From assembly GCA_949358305.1 (NCBI GenBank), contig OX442315.1:26810427-26874426 (forward strand): 64,000 nucleotides of DNA, read 5' to 3'. Position 1 is the stretch's first letter, and each line of letters opens with the position of its first letter. Source of the stretch: Strigamia acuminata. Lineage: Eukaryota; Arthropoda; Chilopoda; Geophilomorpha; Linotaeniidae. Positions 43,701 to 55,547 of this stretch are shown one piece after another. The translations under genes and the position numbers were made by a program. The notes beneath the pieces were generated by a model that ran no database searches, was not told where the DNA came from, and saw only the letters and a list, made by a program, of their open reading frames with translations.

Positions 43701-44922
43701 CTATTTGCTCTACCTCGTGTGTTCCATTTTTCAACGGTACAAAGCTGTTGATGCAAGTTGTACATTTTGAATGTCATGTGGGGGTCTATAAGATACAAAC
43801 GGGGAAGAAACTTATAAAAGAGGGGTTTTTTTTTCACTTTCAAACTTTCAATTCATCCCTTTATAATGTTTCCACATGTGCCAGCAACTGTGGAATTGAG
43901 TAGAGGCCCTCGTGTAGGTTATCTAAAGATATACTGACTGCTTACCACGAGTTTCCAATGTAAATTAATATTAAAATTCACCCGTAGTTAGCAAAAAAAA
44001 AAACTATAAAAAAATAAAACTCGTGACTAGCAGCGCAGAGGAGCAAAAATAGGATAAAAACATGTACCTAATAATTTACCCACGGCAGCATGAAGTTAGT
44101 GTACAAATTACCCATCTTTAGCTTCATGCTAACATGGAAATGGTGCAAACTTACCTTCAAAATTAAAAATTTGCATTAAATTAATATTTAAAAAGACTTA
44201 ATTGTAAACAAACACTTTTCGTATTGCGCTTTAACTAGTTTCCTTTCAAAAAAACAAATAATTTGAAAAACAGTGTCCAAATTTTTTTCTTCCATTTTTT
44301 TTTTTTGAAAAAAAAAATAAAAAAAAATAAAAATTACTAAACGCAATATATATCGTTTTAAAGAAGGCACCCTCTGCTTCTCGGGTTCTAAGGGGTTGAG
44401 AGCTTTAACCTGCAAAAATTGCAGAGAAGGCTTTTAACAAAAAATATTCAAAATATAAATCAAAAACACAAATATTTACGTATTCTTTGCTTTTACCGAT
44501 TTCCAACGTATCGAATTAATATAAAATCACCTCTCTCCCCTACAAATATTCAACACCAACTCAAAAGTGATTAGACTCAAACACGGTAGTACAATCCCAA
44601 AAAATAAACGTTTAAATTGGTAAAATAAAAAAAGTAAACTAAAAATGCATGCATTTGAGGCGATAACTTCAATTTTTAAGCAATTTTACACCACAAAATC
44701 GAGAGAAATTGTAAAATTTTATCAGGTAAGCTTTTAACCTATTTCAAACAAAATGGCCGCCATGTTCCTGCGAGCAATTTGAAGTCGTCGCCTCGTGTTT
44801 ACTTACTTATATAAAAAGATTAATAAAATTAAAATTACACAAACCCCTTTCATATACGGTGCTTCGAGTAATGCTTCTACATCTAGATCGTCAGCCATGC
44901 CTTCTGCTTGCGAATTAACCAT
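40706..44922 (-). CDS. RBM39: RNA-binding protein 39-like (CAPER alpha) splicing factor
   Basis: Nuclear U2AF65-related splicing/transcription coregulator. Exons in transcript order: 44845-44922, 42819-42865, 42629-42754, 42179-42440, 41754-42110, 41477-41681, 41131-41269, 40706-41000; sum 502 codons plus TGA. The protein opens with MADDLDVEALLEAPYMKG after an 8-residue upstream extension (second ATG at 44898), then an Arg/Ser-Arg/Asp domain. RRM1 starts RTVFCMQLSARIR, RRM2 is MRLYVGSLHFNITEDMLRGIF-like, and the C-terminal UHM-type RRM contains GGVLHVFVDKASPQGNVYVK and ends near TAAYVPLLNYH. All are hallmarks of RBM39. Length is close to human (530 aa). Intron 1 is about 2 kb, far longer than the others. 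AATAAA on the minus strand at 40516-40511. Confidence 0.95.
44750..44766 (+). promoter_or_regulatory. YY1-type GCCGCCATNTT motif in RBM39-like intron 1
   Basis: AAATGGCCGCCATGTTCC fits the YY1 consensus in both directions and lies about 80 nt inside intron 1, where YY1 sites of housekeeping genes often sit. Motif match only. Confidence 0.25.
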
Positions 44923-45673
44923 GCGGTTTATAAACCTAACAAAAGAACAAAATTAGGCTTAAGAGTTAGGCTTATGGCCGTTTCGCAGTTTCGACGCGCG
45001 TGTAGCGAAACGAACAAAACCTACCTAAAAATATACAAACGGATCTAACTAATGTTGCAGTTGCACGTGTCGTTATTTTTAAGCCCTTATACCGTCCCCA
45101 AACGTAGAAATCGGCGCGCATACATCGTAGACGTGGAATAATGGACCAACCAATCGGTCAAGCACAAGGCGGCATTGCGTGCGAGAGCGAGAATTCTGGA
45201 GAACTGAAAATAACGACCAGCACGTACAGTCCCGACTAATCGAGCGACTATTATATAAACTCGACTACGTATACCAGGCATAAAGTCATTGTCTCCACCT
45301 AGTGACGACTTACTGAACAAAATTAACGTAAGCATAAAAATATGAATAATATTTTACTCTTTATTACTAAAATCGCTTAAAATTAACAAATTAAAAAGTG
45401 AATTTTCTTTCCCAATATATAATTGTTGATAAATATTTAGCATCATTATTTTTCCGTTATAATAAAGATTAGTACTGTATTTAAAATTTAAAAATTAATG
45501 TACAAGACAAGTTTTTGCAAGTATTTTTAAACATATTTACATAATGAATGTGAATTAATGTGGTAAAATTGACTGTTAATGCAAGTATAATGCTAATGAA
45601 ATGCCAGAGCGATTTAAATGAAGTCTTTGGAAATGTTATGAATTCGTATTAATATTATTTGAGTGGAAATTGC
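44923..45673. other. spacer between the CD109-like gene 3' end and the RBM39-like 5' end
   Basis: AT-rich; GC-rich patches near 44980-45010 (CGACGCGCGTGTAGCG) may be the RBM39-like promoter. A minus-strand acceptor TTAG precedes the start codon, so a 5' untranslated exon may lie here. No coding sequence recognised. Confidence 0.4.
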
Positions 45674-46460
45674 TTATAAAAAGTACTGGTAAAAGACAAC
45701 TACTGCCAAAAGAAACTCGAAAGCACCAACAGTGGCCGTTATTTGTAAACTGTTATTGTTTTCATTTTCTGCCGCTTGGCGCTCTTCAGTTTCTTTCCTG
45801 CATTTAGCACTGTTGCATTCGTCACCTTCACACAAATCGCATAACGTTGCTTGTGGCGCTTGAAAGAAATACCGAGCGGCTTTAGCTGTTGGAGAAAAAA
45901 ATTAATTACCGATTAAAGAATATACACAAAAAATAAAATAAAAATTCCTTTTAAGCAAACCTTGATCGTAATAATCGTACACATACACAGCAGTTGCTTT
46001 TTGTTTCGCCACTCTGTACGTTCTGTAGGCTTTGATCGTTGGGCAGACCAATTTATTGTCCAGCTGAAAACAAAATCCCAAAATGTAATGATTTTTACCA
46101 ATTTTAAAAATTAAAAAAATTTCACCTTATCAAAATAGACGACAACAGTAGTGTCCCTATCCTTAATATCAACACGCTTAACTTCATCAACTCTATGGAG
46201 AGCCGGCAACGAGTCCCTGTCAATGACAAAACCAGAAGGAAGAGTTACTTCCATGACGGCCATGTTGCTCGTGGCTCCATTTTCGGAATATCTAAAATAA
46301 AAATTTATTATTCAACGTTCACAATTAATAAATACATTACTTACGCTGCACAAACATTTAATTGTAACCGATCCTTAGTGGAAGATCGGTCAACAAACGG
46401 ATTAACTTGGAAGGCTGGATTTTCTTTCGACACCATGATGTTATACGAATATGAAACCTA

Positions 46461-46498
<38 letters not shown>

Positions 46499-49400
46499 AA
46501 CAAATAATTATTTAAATACCTGTACTATTGCAAAACCTCTGCCAGTAGCAGTTATGTTGACCATTTTAACAGTGCTCGGTATCACTTCTTTCATTAAAAT
46601 CATAGAATTTTCTTTATCAAGATGAACATTCTTTTGTTCGTCGTCATATTGAAATGAAACATCAATATATATTTGCGCATCAACAATTCTCTTAGCCAGC
46701 ATCGTCAAAGCTTGAATCCCAACGACGGTGTCCTAAATTAAAAAAATTAAACAAACAATTGTAAACATAATTTGAGATTTCATACTTGTGTTGACTGAAA
46801 TCCTCCATTAGCATTTCTTTGAGTAATCAACCATTTCATGATCTGAATCGACCCAGGCAAGTCGCTTCGTAAAACGTACGACATAAGTGCGTACGCAGTC
46901 ATCTCAATATCGACGGGTGTTGCTAATTTTATTGTTTCTGCAGTTTCCGCGCTTGCGTTTTTCTTCCAATACCTCAATTCCCCCGCACTGATCGATTTCG
47001 ATTGGAGTTTCCTGAACGCTGCATCTTTTTTCCCACTGTTTATCGCATGAAGCGTGTAGCTGACAATCGCTAAAGAATACGGATCCTCAATAGATTCCAC
47101 TTGGTCTTCGAGTAAGCGCAAAGCTTTTGTCATTTGTGCGCTGAATATTCGTTCGGCCTTAAATAAGGATTCAATGATAATAATAAAAATACAGATTGCG
47201 ACTGAAAATGTCAAACTTGTACTTTGTTTTCCACGAAGGCGAGAAGTACGTACGCGGTCAAAGCGAGGCCTTTGCCCGACCCTCCCTGTATTGCTTTATT
47301 GCTCACTGCTCCTACTTCGGGGAAGCTTCCATTCTCCAATTGCTGCCCAATCAGCCAGTAAAGCGATCCATTAACAACTTGTTCGTCAATTGCAACGAAA
47401 TATTTTGCTTGTGCGAATGCTCGCATCACAAATGCCGTCAACCTACATAGAATTCTTGTAAAATTGTACCTTTTTATTAAATTATTGTATGCATTACCAA
47501 GTACTGCCGCTTTGGTCACGACTTCCAAACGCACTAAACGAACCATCTTCTCTCTTGTATGTCAATTGACGTTGATAACCTAAAGCGGATTGGTTAATAC
47601 CTTATCACATGATTAGATTCAAAACATGCACTCACCGGTTTCCATATTAGTAAGTGCTACATTTTTAACTCCCGGAGTTAATTGTTGAATGGTACTGAGG
47701 TAATCTATGACGACAATATTGGGGACTAATCTAATCATATTTTGTTCTCCACAACCAAACGGTAATTCTAAAAGATTATCGAAGTTGTCAACCGTAGGAC
47801 CCATAATATCCGCTACAGTAAATAAATAAAAATTATCAATATTCTGCTTTATAAATTCCTTACTCCGCTGTTTACCAATGGTGGAAATTTCCACTCTTTC
47901 AGATCCACTGACGGCGTTTTTTGGAATAGTGACATTAACAGATACGTTGAATAGCGACGAACTCCTTAAATCAACTAAGAAAGCTTTGTTTATGGATTGA
48001 GGTACACCTTCTGGCTGAAATTTATTAGAAATAAACATTGCAAATACAGGGTATTTAATATAAAGTAATTTTCCTTTTACCTTTACTAGTAATTTTTTAA
48101 TCAACGAATCGCTTACAGCTTGAGAGCGAGTTTGAGAACGAGCCGTTACTTTTATATCAATGTACCCAAGCTCCTTTGGTACAACCATGAAGTAAACAGT
48201 TGCGGGTGTTCCAGACTCGACCTATTTATAAGTAATTTCATCAGCAATCACATAATAATCACTTTCCGAGTTAATAACCTACAATGACTTTCTTAGTTTT
48301 AATACTAACGGCCTCGACTTCGTTAGCTACATCTTCTACTGTGACAAAATCAAATTGATTGGTGCTTTCCAACGAAACAATTGCCTGTGAATGTAGAAAT
48401 TACAGTATAGTAAAACTTTTTAAAATTTTTATTATACGCATACCTCGATTGTTTCTTTCATGTAATTAAATATAACAGCTTGAATAGCAATCGCTTCATT
48501 TCTTACGACCGCGTAAGGCAAATTAAGAGAAATGAAAAACGGGCGAAAAATTGTGACCTGAAAAAATAATTTCCAAAATCTACCTTTTAAAAAAAAAATA
48601 TATTAATTTTACCCTCAACGGACTGGGAGAAACAGCTAAACCAGTAAACATATCGAGAGAAAATGCAGAAACAACCCAGGAAGTAATGGTGTCTGGTGCT
48701 TCCCTGGTGAACACTGCACGGCCATCTTCCCTGTAAAACAATAATCACATTTCAACACTTTACTCAGCATCAAATTACTATTAAGAATTAAACAAACACT
48801 CAACCAAAACGAATAAAATATTTCTTGTACAATGTATTTCATCAATTGTTTCTTTATTCAACAGTTTGCCAACACCTACCCAGCCGTTGCATTACTCCAA
48901 ATCCACGTTTCGGGAAAATGTTGTCTCATAATTGGTATAACGCTGCCATCCAACGGATCTCTAAATCCAACTTCAGCCTCTTTTGGTATGTAATAATCTC
49001 CAACCGGTTTACCTTTTTCATCTACACCTGGTCTTAATTCACCTCCCCCTCGTGGCATTACTGTCGAGGAAAAGCAATACAATCAAAGCTTTTTCTCCCC
49101 AAAAAGCAGCGATCAACCGTATTTTGTGGCATTAATGTAGCTTATAGTGTTGCTTAAATAATATTATTGCGCTTGATAATTGCATACCCGGTAGTTAGAT
49201 TAAGCCAGAGCCAGGTTTCCGGAAAATTAGATCTAATGTTAGAAGTGTGTCCAACAGTTTGATCGATAGAGGTGTCAGAAGCATCTAATCCGGGATCATT
49301 AAGCCTTCGAAACGTTACTGAACAAGCAGAGCTGATTAGTTGCATTGCGATGTGTGGTAATATAAACAAGCAACTTACTAAAGTTGTATTCTTCATAGAC

Positions 49401-52204
49401 CAAAGCATTGCTCATCACTGTTACCCCAGCATCCTGGAATTTGGCAACATTATCTAAGTGCAATTAATTAATGTCTGCAGTTAGTTGCATACCTTAAACA
49501 CTTCACTCGCAGTTGCTGAGCCGGGAAACCATATTGAGCTATAAATAAGGTCGAGATGAGATTTCGGTTGTTTTCCGGTGTCAAACATTTCCAATTGGTG
49601 GATAATCTAAAACGAAATAAACTTTTGTATTTGTAAAAATCATTTTGATTGATCGGTATACCTCTTCCTGAGTGACATCATTTCCAGATTTAAGAAAAAG
49701 CACACTCTGATCGACTGCTAGTAACCCAACGAATGAATTAGGTTGAGTTGTTACTTGGAAATTAATTGTATCGCCTGGTTGACTACCATGTTTATTTGCT
49801 TTCAAGTCGACCTAAGAAAAGATAATTTTTTTTAAAATTTTATTCTTACACTAATTTTGGGACTAAATCAATTACAAAATTTTGGAAAACGCCTTCCACT
49901 TCAAAACTAAGACCATCTGCAACAACTTCGCCAGCGGGTGTCGTATAATAAATGATAAATCTTGTTCGAGGCGACATATTATTCGTTGCTACGAATTTAA
50001 CTGCGATAGTTTTTTGACCATTGGCTTCAACTTTGTCAGCAAAAACAATATCACCTCTGCCCAATACCTAAAAAAATAAAAAAAAAGTATAAATTTATTA
50101 ACGAAATAACAACCAAATCAAAATCTAGCTTACAACAACATTAAAACGTGGCAAAAAAGCTGTTGAGTTGACATGGATTAACACTTCCTCACCTACCTAA
50201 TATTAAAAACTCATTGTTAATATCCGTTTGAAACCGTCTTAAACCATTAAAACTACTTTAGCCTTCTCCGTCATAAGTACAGCTTGAATGTAAGTATTCG
50301 AAGGTGATTCGGCACGCCGAATTGGAGGAAAATATTGTTCGATCATTTTGTATTTAGCCTTAAAAAAATAAAATTGTTAATGTGTAAATTTAACAGCTTA
50401 TAAGTTATTTTATTACGATGATAATAAGCCTTTGAATATTATCAGCTAATGGGGGAAATATTTCCAGTTCGATTGAGCCGTTTGTAGGAATTGCGAATTG
50501 CATTGTTTGGTATAAGGAATCGTCGTGGCCATACCCATATCGAATGACGAGTGGGTTTGTGGAATCATTAACAGGTATGTCGTCGTTATCAGCAACCTTG
50601 ACCTAAATACAAAGTAAAACAATTGGATTTATATAATCTTTAAAAGAAAAAAAAAATTGATATTTACAAAGGCTGAGAATTTAAGTCCTGGTTTGAAGGT
50701 CTCCGAATGTTTAATGAGTTCAATTTTCTCTTTGTATTTGAACATTGCTATCACTCCGGTCGTGTTTTCTCGACGTTCAGTTACAGATTCAGTGACAATT
50801 ACTTCGAAACGAACCATTCTATGATAATCATCTTTCAAATTCAATTCGTGTTGTAAATTAAATGGCACATCCACTTTTCCGTCTATCTGTTACGAAACCA
50901 AAACAAAAATTAATTTAATTAAAAAATTAAAATCCAAAACAACAAAATAAAACAAAATATAAATTATGCAATACCTCTACGGTTTTTCGTAAAGGATCTT
51001 CGTAGTATGTACGAATTTGAGGTGATCTAACGAGTGGAGTTACCATTATAACGGCCTTTCCTTTCACAGGTTTTCCATAAGTATATCTATAAATAAAAGT
51101 GTGAATATATTTAATTTAGTAAAAAATAATATTTCGCTTACTTTGCAGTTATAGTTGCTACTATATCCGATTCAGTAAACGTTGCATAATTAGGCAAATC
51201 AATTCTTACATCGAATGATGGCAAAACTACAACAAATAGTGAATTAAATTCCTCGACCACTGACATTATCTAACAATTTTATACCATACTCAGCCACCGT
51301 GAATGATTTTTGATATTTCTGATCCTAAAAATTAAAAAAAAATCAAAATTTACCTCCAATTTTTCCTAAAATTTAAATCAATTTAAATTTAAACTCACCA
51401 AAATGTTCACAGTAATATTCCAATCTCCGAGAACTGGTTCATCAGACAAAGGCATTTCTGTACTAATTACTCCTCTTGATGTAAATAACCTATTCCACTG
51501 TTTAACTCTATTACCATTACCATCCTACCATTAAAAAAAGAACCTATTAGCACGAAAGTTGGAATAATTACACGAATCACTAACAGTAACAAAAATATCC
51601 AGTCTCTCTGTACCGGTTGGTCTTAAGGAAGGACTCACGACAATTACCCGAATAAGAACTATTAAAAACAAAATAAATTGTATTAACTTTTTTATATTTT
51701 TCGGCTTTAAAATAAATATTTTTACCTGGTTGTCCGGGTTTGTAAATAGCTTTATCAGTTTGTATAAAAACCATGTAGTTTTTATGTTCGTAAGTGAGCG
51801 CGGTTTCATTAAAAAAATTAAGTCCACCTGATCCCGCTACTTTCATTGAATAATTTCCAGTTCCCCACATGCCGATCTAATTAATAAATAAATTGTTCAG
51901 TAACAGATTCCAATTCCGATATCTGTGTAAATTTAATTACCACAAAATTGATCACTTGATTCTGCTCCGATTGCAGAAACACATGCTGCTCCGATGAGAC
52001 CAAATCACCGGCATCGCTGCGGCCGCCCAAAGTTATCACCATTCGAACAGGTTGCGTTACGTTATGCACAGATACGCTGACATGATAATCCAAAGCCGGA
52101 CGGAGAACTTTTGGAGCTACAATTGTATAGTACCCATTAGCTGCGACAAAACCGATGCTTAAACAGATGGTTAGGTGTAAGGTGAATAAACCGTTGATGG
52201 ACAT
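45674..52204 (-). CDS. CD109-like GPI-anchored thioester-containing protein
   Basis: Exons in transcript order: 51941-52204, 51726-51876, 51585-51658, 51399-51524, 51285-51324, 51142-51226, 50975-51086, 50668-50886, 50417-50602, 50257-50358, 50134-50196, 49876-50067, 49662-49811, 49493-49606, 49379-49434, 49188-49331, 48613-48730, 48444-48557, 48283-48384, 48081-48221, 47876-48014, 47636-47812, 47498-47579, 47223-47442, 46786-47157, 46520-46732, 46345-46457, 46126-46291, 45961-46063, 45674-45885. They give 1,449 aa. A signal peptide ([19 protein letters not shown]) is contiguous with MG1. The thioester GCGEQN is at 47756-47739. The catalytic-His position is Asn ([10 protein letters not shown]), as in alpha-2-macroglobulin. 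The C-terminus has a Cys-rich stretch, a polar linker and a hydrophobic tail ([15 protein letters not shown]) typical of GPI signals. A second homologous exon, 48880-49060, also ends in the FPETW segment. More introns than the tandem copies. Confidence 0.92.
48880..49331 (-). other. duplicated exon pair for the TEP variable/FPETW segment
   Basis: Exon A (49188-49331, or 49188-49317 with the nearer acceptor) ends [14 protein letters not shown]; exon B (48880-49060) ends [14 protein letters not shown]. Both are preceded by CAG|TA and both end in a split Gly codon before GT, so each could join the next exon (48730). Their upstream parts are unrelated. Such pairs are usually mutually exclusive alternative exons. 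Phase with the preceding exon 49379-49434 is discussed in the findings. Confidence 0.75.
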
Positions 52205-53792
52205 TGTTGACTGTCTACTCGAGCGAGGGAGAATGTGCTCTGAAAGAAAAATAAAAAATTGAGTTTATAATTTTTAAATTTTTTTTTTCCATTTCTTCCC
52301 CGTCAAGGTCAATTTCTTTCGTATACTCCCACCTGGACGAATATTTAGATATTTAAACAATGTTTTTTGGAATTTGTCGAATTATTATTGTTTGGCATTT
52401 AACTTAATTTTTAATTGCACACCGTGGACGCGTGTGGGATTTAAGTATAAATACATAATGATTTAATTCCTGTGAATCACCATTTTCAACTTCCTGAATT
52501 CCTTATACTCGTGTTTAAGTCATAGAAAGGTTTCAAAGGGTTGTTGGTGCAAGTTCACTCTGAAATCAAGGGGAGGGTAGAAAGAAAGGTTTCTCAAGGT
52601 CTTCAACAGAAAAACGTGAGGTATAAAATGTAAACGGAAGAATTAAAAATAATTGGGTATATTCGCGTATAGAAGGCCGGCCAAACTAGCATTTTTTATC
52701 TAAAAAATAAAAAGTATTTATTTTCGTTAAGAATTTGTAAAAATTCCTGGGAAAATGGTTCCCATGACGAAATTTTGGGTTGAATTTCGTCGCACTTGAA
52801 TTTGAATCAAGGCGGAGGTGGTATTATGTAATAGCAAGAAACAAATGGCTTTTTTCTTCTTCTGCTCAATATCCCATAAGGAGTTATGTTTCCTTGAAAC
52901 GAATTCGTCCTTTATTGTCTTCTAGACTACAATTATTGTAATAAAAGTATTTTTTTTCAATGCAAGTGACCTAAATATTCAATCTCGACCACCTTTTACA
53001 TCAAACAACCTGCATCATGACACTTTTCCAAAAATTACTGGAACCAAAGAAGCATAACCCAAATAATGTAACTCAAGGAACATTATTGTTGGGATACGAA
53101 TATAAATATAAATTGTTAGATTATTAAATTATCACTTTAACAAACTTTTTACTCATGTTGAAACTTTAATTACCATTGTGCAATAAAAAAAATGTTAAGT
53201 ACGTATATAAGTCACTAAAGCTAAATACTGGGTCAATTTTATGAATAATCCTACTCATTTTATACAAAATAACTTACTTTCTAACACTTGTTTGTCAATT
53301 TGAAGATTTCACGCCAACAGTTGAGTTGTTCACCTGCGGGCTCCAGCGAATGCTTGAGTTGCCTGCATGTATGGTATTTACAAAATAGCGCCACACCTGT
53401 CACTGTCAAGACTGGAGTGATTCAATTGCGGTTTGCTCATGCATTTACTCACATCCCATGTGAATGTATCATCAATGCGGACATAAAATCACTTGAAATT
53501 TATACTGTTTCCCCGTATACATCCTATGTATAATAAATTATGGTAGAAATTCAAACATTCCTTATTTCTTCTAATTATTTCTGTTTAGTTTTGTTATCAT
53601 TTTTTTTTCTATTTGAAATGAAAAGTGAAAAACAAAATCTATTGCCACAATCCCTTGCACAATCCACAAACTTTCAAAAATTGCAACTAAACCGTAATTA
53701 ATTACTCAATCTTTCAACAGCTGGCGCTATCCGATAAGGCGTTTCCTGCTCGTGTTACATTTATCTCATTTATCTTTTCACTCCCAACTAAG
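52205..53792. other. divergent intergenic region between the CD109-like gene and APRT
   Basis: About 1.6 kb shared by two divergent 5' ends. AT-rich, no coding similarity or repeat element recognised. It must contain both promoters; I could not place a convincing TATA or initiator. Confidence 0.4.
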
Positions 53793-54627
53793 ATGGATTC
53801 GGAAACAGAAAAAATAGACGAAATAAGAAATCGTATTGACAATTATCCAGATTTCCCTATTCCCGGAGTTTTATTTCGGTAAGTAACTGTGGAAACAAAT
53901 GCAAAACAGAACATGTCTTCTCTGATCGAGAGACTACAGGTGTTGCATCACGAAATCAAAATGACAACTTATTTTTTTTATTTTTACAGAGATATTTTTC
54001 CCTTATTTTATGAACCAAGAATTCTGAATAATGTTATTTCGTTGATGGCCGACCATATTACAAAAACTCACGGTCAAGTTGATATAATTGCCGGAATAGA
54101 ATCGAGGGGATTTCTGTTTGCAGTGCCTTTGAGTTTGCGACTTAACATCCCATTCATTCCAATTCGTAAAAAGGGAAAGTTACCTGGTCCAACAGAAAGT
54201 ATCGAATTCCAGTTAGAATATGGAACTGTGGGTTTATTAATTCTCATCTCGAGTGTTTATTTCTATTAAAAATTGGTTTTTATGGCAGGATACGATGGAA
54301 ATACAAAAAGACAGCATCAAAAATGGTCAAAAAGTTGCCATTATCGACGATCTTTTGGCAACTGGAGGTGAATAAATAAAAATATTAATTTAAGCCTTTA
54401 ATTATTGTAACTAAAAGAAAAATCATCCCTCCACGATTAGAAAAATACCTGCATTGATATTCATTCCAGGTTTTTATTTCATTTTATTAGGAACTCTCGA
54501 AGGATCATCTAAATTAGTAGAAAGCGTCGGTGGAACTGTAGCAACTTGCCTCGTTCTAATCGAGCTAGTGGCCTTAAAGGGACGTACTAAAATACGCCAC
54601 CCGCTGCATGCACTGCTCAAATATTGA
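53793..54627 (+). CDS. APRT: adenine phosphoribosyltransferase
   Basis: Salvages adenine to AMP using PRPP, in the cytosol. Exons 53793-53878, 53990-54227, 54289-54367, 54491-54627 give 179 aa, the usual length. Landmarks: YPDFPIPGVLFRDI at the N-terminus, DIIAGIESRGFLF, RKKGKLPGPT, and the PRPP-binding loop AIIDDLLATGGT split by the last intron exactly within the second Gly codon. The C-terminus LVLIELVALKGRTKI matches the family. The ATG follows CTAAG and precedes a short acidic leader. Introns are 61-123 nt. Confidence 0.95.
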
Positions 54628-55051
54628 TAATCGTTTATATAAAACGTTCGAAGTTATTTTTAATTAATACTTTAATCATGTACGAGTAAAAATTAAAAAT
54701 AAAGCAAAAATCAATTTCTAATTGTTAAAGATCGTTTAATTTTTTAAATTTCATTAACGTGACGCTTAAATTTAGCATAAACAAAGTATAAACACTTCCA
54801 ATTGACATCGTGGCTCGGAGTGAAAAAAAAATCTACAAAAATTGACATTAAGTAAAACGACAAATTCAGTTACTCGACACTTTACAATTTTTCTCGGTAT
54901 TGCTACGCAACGATAATAATAGGCGATTGAATTTTCTCTATTATTAAAAATAATATTAGCCTCCATTGAAGAATTTGAGTAGTATTACGAACTATAACGA
55001 CGAAAAAATTGCAAAATGTCAAATTCCGTCTCAAAATACTACCTGAATTAT

Positions 55052-55547
<496 letters not shown>

